A stretch of DNA of 64,000 bases from Vampirovibrio sp041737375 (lineage in GTDB: Bacteria > Cyanobacteriota > Vampirovibrionia > Vampirovibrionales > Vampirovibrionaceae), in NCBI RefSeq assembly GCF_041737375.1, contig NZ_JBGSRV010000011.1:26645-90644 (forward strand), in the 5' to 3' direction. Below the pieces are notes generated by a model, which saw nothing but the letters and a program-made list of their open reading frames with translations, ran no database searches and was not told where the DNA came from. A program made the translations under genes and the position numbers. Below are positions 34,679-43,642 of this stretch, piece by piece (within the stretch, counting starts at the first letter, position 1; the number at the start of each line of letters is the position of its first letter).

Positions 34679-36316
34679 TTAGGAGACTGCTTTGGCATTG
34701 TTGTAGTCGCTGCTCAAAGTCGCTTCCTGTTTTTTCGCGCTTTTTTGGGCCAAGCCCACTATAAGTGAATACAGTGTTTGAATGGCATGGTGATTGCTGG
34801 GCATGTCTTGCGCAACTGCCGCCATTTTTTTCTGCCAGTCTGCCAACAACAAGGCATCTCTGGACAGGGATAAAGCCAGATGCTCAAAGTCTTGCTGATT
34901 TTGGCAGCGCAAGGCGGGGGGGAGGCTTGTGGAGACATCCCCTTCTGCCAGGGTAACCACCGGAATGCTCAGTTTCAGGGCCAGTTGTGCGCTGACATTG
35001 CCCCCGCTTCGAAATGGATTCAGGTAAACATCGCACATGGCATAAAACGAGCGTAAATCTTGTTGGAAATCGAAGCTTTTAACGCGCTCGTGGGCAACCA
35101 GTCCGGCCTTCTTTAAAACGTCCAATACCTCTTTGTGGTCTCCGACAAAGAACAAGTAATTTTTTTCATGGTCTTCTAACAAGCGGTGGCAAATTTCTAA
35201 AAATTGTTTATCCAGCTCTCTGCCCAGTCGGTTGCCAGCCACCACAAATACAAAGGCATCTGCGGGAACCTGATAGGTGGTCTTGTCAAAACTTTCTTCG
35301 CCTTTTTCCGGGGTTATATTCAAATTCCAGTTCAAGGCAGGCTCCTGAATGCCCAGTTTATCAATGGCTTCTTTTTCAGCGGGATTCAAAGCATCATGAC
35401 TGAGCAAATACTGATCGGCCCACGCAATGGGAAGATTACGCGTGGTATTAATACTGAGTATGGGTATTTTTTGATAAAAATAATCAGTGGAAAATAACAC
35501 GTCACCCAGATTAATTAATACATCAAAGCGCTCTTTTTCAATATAGTCCCAAATATCAACCATGCTGTGCAGATCAAAGGGTTTGGGTGAGCGGCTATAC
35601 AGTTGAATGGCGGTTTTGCCAAAATCTGGATCTTCATAATTGACGACCTGTTTGCCCACAAAGCCATCATAAAAATTAGGGGTAATGCCGTTAAAATATT
35701 CAACCGGATTGCTAAAAGGCATGAGGTTGGTGTTAATAACATGGACTTCCAGCCCATGTTGTTGCATGAGTCCTGAGGCCATTAAGAGCAGGTTTTTGGT
35801 AGGGGCATGCAAAATGCTTAAAACCTGACTGACCACGATGGCAACTTTTTTGACTTCACCGTTGGAGTGATAAGTTTCTGTGTCTTGAACGCAATTTAAA
35901 ATATTGCGCATCATTTGATGGTAAGAGGGGCGCATGCAATCTTCTCGCACATGCCAAACCGTTTTTGGGTTTAAGTTGCCCCCGTTTTGAAATAGATTGT
36001 TGAGTATATTCCAGATGAGACAATGATAATGTTCTGGTGCCTGGGTTTGTTTGAATAGCTCACCGGCTATCTCTTTTAGCAGGTTTTCATCTTTAAAAGC
36101 GTTAAACAGAAAACTTTTAAATAATAACTGATGATTTCTGGCAATGAGACGCTTATTTTCCACTAGATAGGACAGTAATTTTTTACGGTCCTTGGCATCC
36201 AGTTTTGTAATGGTTTCTATCACTTTCATTAACAATCGCATTTTTGAGTCCAGCACTTTGTTACTGGCAAAAATTTGGGTTAATGAGCAGACAATGGATT
36301 GTGCTTCAGGCTTCAA
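34679..36316 (-). CDS. GT-B-like glycosyltransferase
   Basis: 545 residues. An N-terminal helical part (1-150) is followed by a Rossmann-like half (KKVAIVVSQVLSILHAPT) and a C-terminal half with VVAGNRLGRELD and NPFRSGGNVSAQLALKLSIPVVTL, which resembles the sugar-nucleotide binding region of GT-B enzymes of the GT4/GT41 (HMW1C-like) kind. A protein- or lipid-acceptor glycosyltransferase is likely; the donor is unknown. It faces the WbqC operon and ends two bases from it. Confidence 0.65.
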   Translation of the reverse strand: MKPEAQSIVCSLTQIFASNKVLDSKMRLLMKVIETITKLDAKDRKKLLSYLVENKRLIARNHQLLFKSFLFNAFKDENLLKEIAGELFKQTQAPEHYHCLIWNILNNLFQNGGNLNPKTVWHVREDCMRPSYHQMMRNILNCVQDTETYHSNGEVKKVAIVVSQVLSILHAPTKNLLLMASGLMQQHGLEVHVINTNLMPFSNPVEYFNGITPNFYDGFVGKQVVNYEDPDFGKTAIQLYSRSPKPFDLHSMVDIWDYIEKERFDVLINLGDVLFSTDYFYQKIPILSINTTRNLPIAWADQYLLSHDALNPAEKEAIDKLGIQEPALNWNLNITPEKGEESFDKTTYQVPADAFVFVVAGNRLGRELDKQFLEICHRLLEDHEKNYLFFVGDHKEVLDVLKKAGLVAHERVKSFDFQQDLRSFYAMCDVYLNPFRSGGNVSAQLALKLSIPVVTLAEGDVSTSLPPALRCQNQQDFEHLALSLSRDALLLADWQKKMAAVAQDMPSNHHAIQTLYSLIVGLAQKSAKKQEATLSSDYNNAKAVS

Positions 36317-36478
36317 GATGGTTCACCCGGTTGGCATGCCTATTTTTTTATTATGACAGAATTGAAGCGCCTTGAGCGCCAGCCCCGGTAACACATCCCT
36401 CTTTTGGGGGAGACAATTCCCGATTGAGTAAGGGCCTGACTTTGGGGTGAGTTCGATTGAACTTTTCCTGTTGATCCT

Positions 36479-37753
36479 TCAAGGTATCGACTGGCTGGGT
36501 AGGGTAATTGTAAAAACGCTGCCTTCACCGGGTGTGCTGCGGGCTGTAATGCTGCCTTTATGACGTTTGGCAATGCGTTTGCAAATAGCCAGCCCCATTC
36601 CTGAGCCTGAATAATCCTCTATGCCATGGATGCGGTAAAATGCGTCAAATATGTGTTCGGCATGTTGTTGATCAAAGCCAATGCCATTATCGCTTACCGT
36701 AATTTGGCAGGTTTGTTTCTGTTGGGTGCTGGAAATTTCAACAACCGGAATGGCCTGTGGTGCCTGATATTTTAAAGCGTTTTCAATCAGATTTTGAAAG
36801 AGTTGTTTGAGTTGGCTTTCATCGCCCATCACTGGGGTGAAGGCTCCAATTTTTAATACGGCTTTTTTTTCGGCAATTTGCTGATCCAGTTTTAGCAAAA
36901 CGTCTTTAAGCAGGGCTGAGAGATCAAGGGGCTTAAATAAACCGGGGTTAGAAACACGAGCCAGCGCCAGCAGATTTTGGGTCAGTTCCCGCATGGTTTG
37001 CGCGGATTTTCGGATTCGTTGCAATCGGTCTTTACTGCTGTCGGATAGTGTGTTTTGGGAATCCGCTTCAATCATTTCACTAAATATGCCAATCCGGCGA
37101 AGCGGGGCCTGTAAATCATGGGAGGCGATGCTGGCGAAGGCTTCCAGATCCTGGTTAATGATTTCCAGTGAAGTGGCGTAATCCTCTAGCTGTAATGCTG
37201 TACTCAGTGCTTTGTCTCTGGCTTTTTCCGCTGCCATACGGGCCTGGTCGCTTTCGGCAATGGCAATCAGGGAGTTTTTTAAGGCGGATTCGGCTTGCGC
37301 TTTGGCGGCTTCTGTTTTGCGTTTGATATCATCCGCTCTCACGATATCTTCTGCCTGAGTGTTGTCCGTATGCTCCGCTTGGGCGTTGGTTACTTTTGCC
37401 TCCAGTCGTGCTTCTTCCACTTTGTTTCTGGCGCTTTCCGCTGAAAAACGGGCATCTTCCGCCTTGTCTCTGGCCAGCTCCGCTTGACTACGGGCAAGCT
37501 CCGCTTGACTACGGGCAAGCTCTGATGCCTCAATGGCTGTTTTGGCCTCCTCAAGTACATGGCCCCGGAGGGTTAGCGGTTTGTCCGGCTGTGCGGGATC
37601 GGCTTCGGGTGCCACTGCCGGGCTGATTGTCAGGGCTTCTGCCTTTGTGCCTTTCCGGGGTTCTTTTTGAGGTGTTTGAACCCGAGCTTGCGCCTCCATT
37701 TCCGAGGGGTCAGCTTTTTTTGCGGTGTGGGGGGTAATAGCAGGGTCTGACAT
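36479..37753 (-). CDS. Soluble histidine kinase with long coiled-coil sensor
   Basis: 424 residues. The first 65 are disordered and proline/alanine rich; about 65-205 is an alanine/glutamate-rich coiled coil including tandem ELARSQA heptads; then HisKA with ASHDLQAPLRR (His about 212) and a full HATPase (LIENALKY, DNGIGFD, GSGMGLA). No membrane or PAS domain, so input presumably comes by protein contact through the coil. The catalytic half is closely related to the kinase at 12213-13352. No regulator nearby. Confidence 0.9.
   Translation of the reverse strand: MSDPAITPHTAKKADPSEMEAQARVQTPQKEPRKGTKAEALTISPAVAPEADPAQPDKPLTLRGHVLEEAKTAIEASELARSQAELARSQAELARDKAEDARFSAESARNKVEEARLEAKVTNAQAEHTDNTQAEDIVRADDIKRKTEAAKAQAESALKNSLIAIAESDQARMAAEKARDKALSTALQLEDYATSLEIINQDLEAFASIASHDLQAPLRRIGIFSEMIEADSQNTLSDSSKDRLQRIRKSAQTMRELTQNLLALARVSNPGLFKPLDLSALLKDVLLKLDQQIAEKKAVLKIGAFTPVMGDESQLKQLFQNLIENALKYQAPQAIPVVEISSTQQKQTCQITVSDNGIGFDQQHAEHIFDAFYRIHGIEDYSGSGMGLAICKRIAKRHKGSITARSTPGEGSVFTITLPSQSIP
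37478..37519. repeat. Two 21-base tandem repeats in the kinase coil
   Basis: Two exact 21-base copies encode successive seven-residue units of the coiled coil (ELARSQA), with diverged copies on both sides. The unit equals one heptad, so growth by slippage preserves the coil register. Confidence 0.7.
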
Positions 37754-37989
37754 AATGGAAACGGCACTCTCAGGTTATTAAACAAGGTGATTGAACCTAT
37801 TGATGGACTGGTTTGAATGGGCGTTGGACGTGTCGTTAAATTAGCATTTTTAGGGATATTAAAAAATTAGCCAGGCTACTTCTGGCAGGAGCGATTCGGT
37901 TTGAACCAATGGCTTGGGCGGGTTCTCCGGGGCATGGGGTTGAGCCTTTTTCTTTTGCCTCCCTGCTTGAATGGGCTGCTCAGCTTTGA

Positions 37990-37998
37990 TGGTATAAT
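37990..37998 (+). promoter_or_regulatory. Extended -10 promoter
   Basis: TGGTATAAT is a perfect extended -10 element. A TTGAAT at 37967-37972 is 20 bases upstream, too far for a normal -35, which extended -10 promoters can do without. Would serve the gene at 38060. Confidence 0.55.
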
Positions 37999-38059
37999 GC
38001 TTCTCTCTAGGTCCAAGGAATACCCGATGAGCTGGTGTTGAAATCTGGATAAGGACGCT

Positions 38060-38437
38060 TTGCTCGTGTCAAACAAGTTAAAAATACTGGATATTCAGGC
38101 CTACTTTAAATTATTAAGCCAGCAATTATCAACGTACCTGCTACTGGCTGTTTTGCTGGTTGGGTTAATCCTGAGCGGCTCTGGTTTTGATGTGTCTGGG
38201 CCTCAATCCCAGTGGCCTGAAGAAAGCGGCATGATTGCTCTGGACCTCACGCAATCCGAAGCCTGTCCTTACCCCGAGAATCAGCCGGTTCTCAAAACAG
38301 ATACCATTACGGATCCGCAAATTCGTTATAAGCGACCACGTTTACTGCATTTTGCCAGCGCCACCGTCAAGCCTAACCCGCAATATGCCCAAGCCAGGAA
38401 AATTCGAGATCCGCCAAGCTTCAGCCTGTGCCTGTAG
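38060..38437 (+). CDS. Hypothetical single-pass membrane protein
   Basis: 125 residues from TTG, which has AAGGA five bases upstream (a GTG two codons later is the alternative). One hydrophobic helix near residues 26-43 followed by a polar, proline-rich region with two cysteines and no recognised motif. Possibly a periplasmic tail anchored by its N-terminus. No family recognised. Confidence 0.5.
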   Translation: MLVSNKLKILDIQAYFKLLSQQLSTYLLLAVLLVGLILSGSGFDVSGPQSQWPEESGMIALDLTQSEACPYPENQPVLKTDTITDPQIRYKRPRLLHFASATVKPNPQYAQARKIRDPPSFSLCL

Positions 38438-38556
38438 GGTGAAAATGGCCCGAGCGGCTGCTTGATAAGTCGGCGCTTGATGCCAACAGGCGGCTTCCGT
38501 AAAATCTGTATTTAATAAGCGAAAAGCGAAGTTTTTAAAGAAAAGAGGACTATCGA

Positions 38557-39201
38557 ATGGAACAAGTTATTTTAGGGGTTAAAAAATTCCAAAAGGAAAT
38601 TTACCCTGAGAAGCAATCCCTGTTTCAAGCTCTGGCCAAAAAGCAGGACCCTAAAATTCTGTTTATCACCTGTTCGGACTCCCGGATTGACCCTTCCCTG
38701 ATTACCCAGACCGACCCGGGCAGCATGTTTTTGATTCAAAACGCCGGTAATATTATTCCGCCTCATGGTTCGCCTTATGGTGGTACCGGTGCCTCTATTG
38801 AGTATGCTGTTACCGTTTTGAATGTGGAGCATATTATTATTTGTGGTCATACCTGTTGTGGGGCCATGGCAGCCTTGCTCGACGCTCGTTTGGTAGAGGA
38901 TATTCCGATTATCAGGCAATGGATTTCCTATGCGGATTCCACACGGGCCATTGTACAGGCGGCCCCGGCCAGCTTAAGCAAGGAAGAACGCATGAGCCTG
39001 TGCATTAAACAAAATGTTCAGGTGCAGATGAGTCACCTGAAAACCATTCCTTCGGTGGCGGCCCGTTTGTCCGCGGGGCAGTTGTCTCTGCACGGATGGG
39101 TTTATCACATTGAATCTGGCAGTATTGATGTGTATTCCACTGGCGACAAGGAGTTTGTTCCCTTTGAGCAAGCTTACCCGGAGCCTGCACTGGTTCATTA
39201 G
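38557..39201 (+). CDS. Beta-class carbonic anhydrase
   Basis: 214 residues. Zinc ligands Cys39, His98 and Cys101 with the Asp41/Arg43 pair (CSDSRIDP) and GHTCCGAM are complete, as are QNAGNIIPP and GASIEYAV. It interconverts carbon dioxide and bicarbonate in the cytoplasm, supplying bicarbonate for carboxylations. Length and motifs fit the plant/Can-type branch. It is followed by a bidirectional terminator. Confidence 0.95.
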   Translation: MEQVILGVKKFQKEIYPEKQSLFQALAKKQDPKILFITCSDSRIDPSLITQTDPGSMFLIQNAGNIIPPHGSPYGGTGASIEYAVTVLNVEHIIICGHTCCGAMAALLDARLVEDIPIIRQWISYADSTRAIVQAAPASLSKEERMSLCIKQNVQVQMSHLKTIPSVAARLSAGQLSLHGWVYHIESGSIDVYSTGDKEFVPFEQAYPEPALVH

Positions 39202-39292
39202 TTACCATGCCGATTGTTTGCCGTTTGCTCATGGTTTAAAACTTTCGCTGCAAGCGGCTTTTAATCGGATAAATCTTTCCTGACCTCTCAAC

Positions 39293-39332
39293 AAAAGTGC
39301 CTGATCTTACCATGTAGGATCAGGCACTTTTT
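39293..39332. terminator. Bidirectional intrinsic terminator
   Basis: AAAAGTGCCTGATC pairs with GATCAGGCACTTTT around an 11-base loop, followed by a T-run; the A-run on the other side makes it work in both directions. It separates the convergent carbonic anhydrase and exported-protein genes. Confidence 0.92.
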
Positions 39333-39354
39333 AGTTGCGTGGTGGATTTTGGTT

Positions 39355-40713
39355 TTATTCTGCCACGGTTTCTTCGGATGAAGCCGGGGTGCTCATGCTG
39401 GATTCTTCCACGGCGCCAGGGTTTTCGGTGCCGGGGCCTGGAATGACATCCTTGCTTTTTTCAGTGGCGGGGCTTTCAGCGGGTGCCTGAGTAGCCGGAG
39501 CCGCTGTGGCTGGAGCTGCGCTGGTTTTGGTTTCATCTACCATGGCCATTACCATCATTTGATTGACGGTACCAAGCAATTTGTTGGCTTGAGCCCCAAA
39601 GGTGGAAGGCTCCACTTGCAGTTCGTATTTGCGTACTTTTCTCACGGGTTTCAGGCCAGACATGCCCATTTGGCGAAAGGCCAGGTTGGCGGCCATGCCC
39701 AGTGCCTGACTGCCCACGTTTTCTTTTTCAAAACGAACCAGCCCCACCGGGTGAATGTCTTCTACCGCTTTTTTGAGGATGAAGTTTAATTGGTGGGCGG
39801 CAGCGTAGGAATCCCGCTTTTGTGCGCCGGAGTGCGTATAGAAGCGCACATGGCTGCCGGGGGTGGCCGATAATCCAAAGGTGGAATCTTTATCACTGCT
39901 GCCAAATGGATTGCCGGGTAAAAAGCCACCAATGGCTTTTAGTTTTTTAAAGTCCAGATAATAGGTGGCCGCAATGGGGGTGAAGTCGGAAAAGTCCTGA
40001 TAGGCTTTGGTGCGGGTTTTGGTTTCACCGGCCTGGGCAAAGCCTGCGCCCAGCCCTTTCATGCCATCCACAAAGCCGGGTTTGGCCCCTGCGAAAATAT
40101 CGGAGGCGGTGCTGAGGCTTTCCAGCGGAAACCCGGCAGGCACTACCGACCACACCACGTTTTTGCCAAACTTGGTGGCCCGTTGGGTGTTGCTGATTAA
40201 ATCGGGGTTGTGGCTGCCTTTGCTGAGGGTTTGCTGCAAGTAGTTCTGATAATTGGCGCTGGCCGCCAATTCAGATTGAGGGGCCACTTCAAAGCCCGCT
40301 TCCGCCAATTGGGCCTGAAACTGCTGGTACATTTGATCGGTAATTTGCTGGCGAACTTCAGGGGTAATATTTTTGACATCCAGCTCCCAGCGGTTATCAG
40401 ACCAGTTGCCCTGGGTAATGCCTTTCCAGGTGCTGCCGTCGGTTTGTTCGGACACCACTTCGGAAAAAACCACCTGAAAGCCGACGATGCCCACCCGGTG
40501 AACGCCATCCACCGACTCTTTGCGGGAAAACGTGCCCAGTTTGGGGCTTTTGGTTTCTACATAGTTTTTAGTAACCACGGAGGGTTGCTGTTGCAGGGCG
40601 TTGAAGTCAAAGGCGGACATCAATTCCTTGGCCTGCACGGGCAGGGAGGACAACAGGATGGTGCTGGCCAGCAGTAAACCGCAAAGCGGAGCGATTCTTG
40701 TGTTAAAGCGCAT
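39355..40713 (-). CDS. Exported hypothetical protein
   Basis: 452 residues, start chosen at the ATG that gives a clean signal peptide (residues 1-28, cleavage after VQAKE-like site) behind AGGGAA. The mature part is soluble, with IVGFQVVFSEVV near residue 75, a helical QQITDQMYQQFQAQLAEAGFEV segment, and a glycine/aromatic-rich centre. The last 65 residues are alanine/proline/threonine-rich. It might resemble lipoprotein-like proteins that carry a FlgT/CsgG-type strand, but I do not recognise a family. Likely periplasmic or surface located. Confidence 0.75.
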   Translation of the reverse strand: MRFNTRIAPLCGLLLASTILLSSLPVQAKELMSAFDFNALQQQPSVVTKNYVETKSPKLGTFSRKESVDGVHRVGIVGFQVVFSEVVSEQTDGSTWKGITQGNWSDNRWELDVKNITPEVRQQITDQMYQQFQAQLAEAGFEVAPQSELAASANYQNYLQQTLSKGSHNPDLISNTQRATKFGKNVVWSVVPAGFPLESLSTASDIFAGAKPGFVDGMKGLGAGFAQAGETKTRTKAYQDFSDFTPIAATYYLDFKKLKAIGGFLPGNPFGSSDKDSTFGLSATPGSHVRFYTHSGAQKRDSYAAAHQLNFILKKAVEDIHPVGLVRFEKENVGSQALGMAANLAFRQMGMSGLKPVRKVRKYELQVEPSTFGAQANKLLGTVNQMMVMAMVDETKTSAAPATAAPATQAPAESPATEKSKDVIPGPGTENPGAVEESSMSTPASSEETVAE

Positions 40714-40785
40714 AAAAATAGTTTCCCTATCGGTTTTAATCAAAATGGAGTATTCAAACTCAACCTTTATCATAAAGCACACTGC

Positions 40786-40820
40786 AAAAACGAGCCAGTT
40801 GAATAGAGTTTCTGGCCCGT
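40786..40820 (-). terminator. Intrinsic terminator of the glyoxalase-like gene
   Basis: Read leftward, ACGGGCCAG pairs with CTGGCTCGT (one G-U pair) around a 17-base loop and is followed directly by a T-run. It lies 80 bases after the stop of the gene at 40900 and just before the next leftward gene. Confidence 0.65.
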
Positions 40821-40899
40821 TTGTTGTATTGCCTAACCTTGTCCATCTGCTTTGGGCTGTTGAGAGGGGCCGTTGAATACCCCGCTTTAAATGCCTATT

Positions 40900-41334
40900 T
40901 TAATGAGGCGTTGCCGCCTGGGTTGAAATGGCGTCTATTTCAGCTTGCAGGGCCTCAAATTCTCCCGGCCCATAGGAGAGCAATTCAATCTCATACCCAT
41001 CCGGGTCCTCAATAAACGCCATATCGCCACCGCCGGATCTGCCGCTGGGTTCTTCGGTAATGTTAATGCCATCAGCACGCATCTGTACAACGGTTGCGCT
41101 CATGTCCTGCACCCGAAAGGCCAGGTGAAAAATGTCTTCGGGCAGTTGAAAATCGGGATCCCAGGGGAGGTAAGCCAGTTCCAGCTCGGTGGGGGAACCG
41201 GGCATGGTTAAAAAAGCCAGTTGACTGCCACGGGGCGAGCTTTTTCGCCCTCGGCAAACCATATTGAAGTACCGGGTGTAAAAGGCAATGGAACGTTCCA
41301 GATTGCGTACTTTAAGCCGGGTGTGTAAAAACAT
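40900..41334 (-). CDS. Glyoxalase I-like VOC protein
   Basis: 144 residues. The four metal ligands of GloA can be aligned: His4 (LHTRLKV), Glu52 (LELAY), His70 (FHLAFRV) and Glu117 (GYEIEL), with FIEDPDG before the last. Glyoxalase I converts the methylglyoxal-glutathione hemithioacetal to lactoylglutathione. Sequence is close to GloA but the WDPDFQLPED insert differs, so another VOC activity is possible. GGAGGCA stretch precedes the ATG closely. Confidence 0.8.
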   Translation of the reverse strand: MFLHTRLKVRNLERSIAFYTRYFNMVCRGRKSSPRGSQLAFLTMPGSPTELELAYLPWDPDFQLPEDIFHLAFRVQDMSATVVQMRADGINITEEPSGRSGGGDMAFIEDPDGYEIELLSYGPGEFEALQAEIDAISTQAATPH

Positions 41335-41664
41335 GGTGGTTGCCTCCCTGTGGTTTACGGCTGAATGATTCAGGTTTGGAATGGATGGACTGCATGGACG
41401 GGTTACTTTGCCCCTGTCTTCCTAAAAGCCTTCCGGGTTGGCCAGATTGCTCAGTACCACCTGAGAGTCATCAATAAGGTGTAAAGGTTGTTTCATACGA
41501 AGGTTATTAAAGTATGAACACAGCCCGGATGAAAGCTCCCCTACCAGTCTATTCATGATTTATGGGGGGCAACAGGGGTAGGCTTTGGCGTTTGGTGATT
41601 TTCAGATTGAACTGATTCTGGGATGATGGGTAGGTAAGGCCCTGAGCGGCAAAGTGAGGACGGT
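41335..41664. other. Divergent intergenic region
   Basis: 330 bases between the glyoxalase-like gene and the barrel-like gene. A 44-codon leftward frame (41422-41556) reads protein-like at its end (HLIDDSQVVLSNLANPEGF) but has no ribosome site. No clear promoter hexamers. Confidence 0.3.
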
Positions 41665-42378
41665 TTGTTGAATAATACGGTGTTGCGGGTCGTGTGGGGT
41701 TGCTTGGCCTTTGGCTTGCTGGCCGGGAATATTGCCCAAGCGCAGCAAACCGTTTTTAACGCCCCATCTGCCGATGTCATGCCCTTGGGAGAGACGTTTC
41801 TGCAGCACGAGTCCCAGTTTCGAACCTGGCAGCCGGGGCGTTTTATCGTGAACACCGAATATTACGCCCACGGCATTGGTCACAATATTGAGTTGAACGC
41901 CACCCTGTTTAACCTGAACGCACCCCCTTCCGATAATATCGCACTGGGTCTGGGGTTTAAAAAAATTGTTCCCCTGCTGCCTAAAAAGTGGCCGCAGCGG
42001 GAGTTGAAGCTAACGGTGGGAGAAATCGTGCCGATTTCCTTGCAGGGAGAAGGGGTGGGTAATTGGACCTACGCGCACTTAAGCGGACGGGTGCCTAAGT
42101 TGAAAACTCGCTTGTCCGCTGGGGTTAGCACCGGTACCCGGCAAATATTCGGGCGCACCACGGTGGGCTTTGTAGGCACTTACGAGCAACCCATTACCCG
42201 CCGTTTACAGCTACAGGGCGACTGGTTTTCCGGCACCCATGCCCTGGGGTTTTTCATCACCGGCTTTAGTTATGCGTTGCCGGGGAATGTCACCCTGTTT
42301 GGGGGGTATCAAATTCCTAACAACAAGCGTAGCGGTCGGCAAGGCTTTGTGTTTGAAATGGCCAAATACTTAAAATAA
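41665..42378 (+). CDS. Exported beta-rich protein, probable outer-membrane barrel
   Basis: 237 residues from TTG (GAGGA four bases upstream; a second TTG follows directly). Residues 1-27 are a signal peptide ending AQAQ. The mature part alternates short amphipathic strands (YYAHGIGHNIELNATLF, RLSAGVSTGTRQIF, VTLFGGYQIP) and ends in an aromatic/charged strand, the pattern of a small outer-membrane beta barrel. No named family recognised. Confidence 0.65.
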   Translation: MLNNTVLRVVWGCLAFGLLAGNIAQAQQTVFNAPSADVMPLGETFLQHESQFRTWQPGRFIVNTEYYAHGIGHNIELNATLFNLNAPPSDNIALGLGFKKIVPLLPKKWPQRELKLTVGEIVPISLQGEGVGNWTYAHLSGRVPKLKTRLSAGVSTGTRQIFGRTTVGFVGTYEQPITRRLQLQGDWFSGTHALGFFITGFSYALPGNVTLFGGYQIPNNKRSGRQGFVFEMAKYLK

Positions 42379-42530
42379 GGGATTCACACCCAAGCGGCTT
42401 GTTGTTACGCCTCATGTCATTCCCTGCCTAAAAACAATTCAACCAACCGGCAATGAATTTTTATCTTTCAGGCCGTACAATAAATGCAGTCCATTACTCA
42501 GCAGCAATCATTGCATCTCTTGAGGATTGA

Positions 42531-43427
42531 ATGCACGATTATTTTAGCGGTTCAAACCACCTGTCCCGGCGTGAGTTTTTAAAGGCACTGGCCGCAGCCA
42601 GTGGCGCTTTGTTGCTACCTTCCTTTTTCTCGAATGACTGGCTTCAAACGGCACTGGCGCAATTGCCAACCCCGCCCTTCTGGTGGTCGTCTCTGCGAGA
42701 TGGCCATATTTACGGCCCGGAGCAAGCCCACGCCTGCTTCGGGTTGCCCGGTTCCTTAATGAAGCTGGTGGCCGCTTCCGCCTTGCTGGAAGAAGGGTTG
42801 ATTTCTCCCCATCAGGTGTTGGAATGCCGGGGTACCTGGGTGCTGAAAGGAAAGCGCTATCATTGCCAGCAGGCCCACGGCAAGTTGACCATGGCGCAGG
42901 CTTTGGGCGTTTCTTGCAGTATTTACTTCGCTCAGGCGGCAGAAGTACTCAGCAGTCACCGGTTTTTACAATACGCGGAAGCCTTTCAGTTGAACCGGCC
43001 CACGCGCTCCGGGGACGGTTATTTATTTCCCACTCAGTCCGCGTTTCGATATTCTTCCCAGCGCTTGGTACTGGGCTTATCAACCGCTATGCAGCCCAGT
43101 GCCGCCCAACTGTTGCGAATGACCCGGCATATTGCCAAGCGGGATATTGCCGGTTTTCGGCCCCAAACCTGGCAAGTGCTACAAACGGGTATGCGGTTGG
43201 CCGCTACTCGGGGCACCGCTCACAACCTCGATCCTGCCAACCGTCTGCATATTGCGGCCAAAACCGGAACCGCTCCCTCTGGCGGCACCTATCAATCCTG
43301 GGTGGTGGGGTATTTTCCGGTTGAAAATCCCAAATACGTGTTTTGCGCCCGTGCCTTGAACGGCACCGCCAAAGATGTGGTGATCCCTACCGCCAGCCGC
43401 TATTTGCTCAGCCACTCATGGGCCTGA
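42531..43427 (+). CDS. Tat-exported penicillin-binding-like protein
   Basis: 298 residues. SRREFLKALAAASGA (12-26) is a Tat-like signal. A transpeptidase-type serine domain follows: GSLMK with Ser75 and Lys78 (S-x-x-K), then SCS at 128-130 where S-x-N is expected, and KTG at 244-246. The extra cysteines (CFG, ECRG, HCQQ, SCS) may form disulphides. Without the Asn it may be a weak carboxypeptidase, a beta-lactam sensor-like protein or inactive. Short for a PBP, so it is only the catalytic domain. GAGG six bases before the ATG. Confidence 0.78.
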   Translation: MHDYFSGSNHLSRREFLKALAAASGALLLPSFFSNDWLQTALAQLPTPPFWWSSLRDGHIYGPEQAHACFGLPGSLMKLVAASALLEEGLISPHQVLECRGTWVLKGKRYHCQQAHGKLTMAQALGVSCSIYFAQAAEVLSSHRFLQYAEAFQLNRPTRSGDGYLFPTQSAFRYSSQRLVLGLSTAMQPSAAQLLRMTRHIAKRDIAGFRPQTWQVLQTGMRLAATRGTAHNLDPANRLHIAAKTGTAPSGGTYQSWVVGYFPVENPKYVFCARALNGTAKDVVIPTASRYLLSHSWA

Positions 43428-43642
43428 ACCCGGAGATAATACAGGGTGCTGGTTGTCAAAAAAACAAACAGCACCGATCCAGTATTGATCCCTTACCCCT
43501 TAAGAATGATCATGCCAGCCCTTTGCCAATCTCCCGGTTTCAACTGGCTTAACTTCCCATTGGCAATGTGCGAATTCCCTCTGCCGGGTCTGGCCATGGC
43601 GTGGGCTTGTGTCAGTGTGGCGCCGTGCGAATGTTCTGTCGG

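Noticed and set aside
36340..36573. 77-codon reverse ORF
   Set aside because: Overlaps the conserved end of the histidine kinase in another frame and has no ribosome site.
41422..41556. 44-codon reverse ORF
   Set aside because: No ribosome site and no recognisable family; too short to trust.
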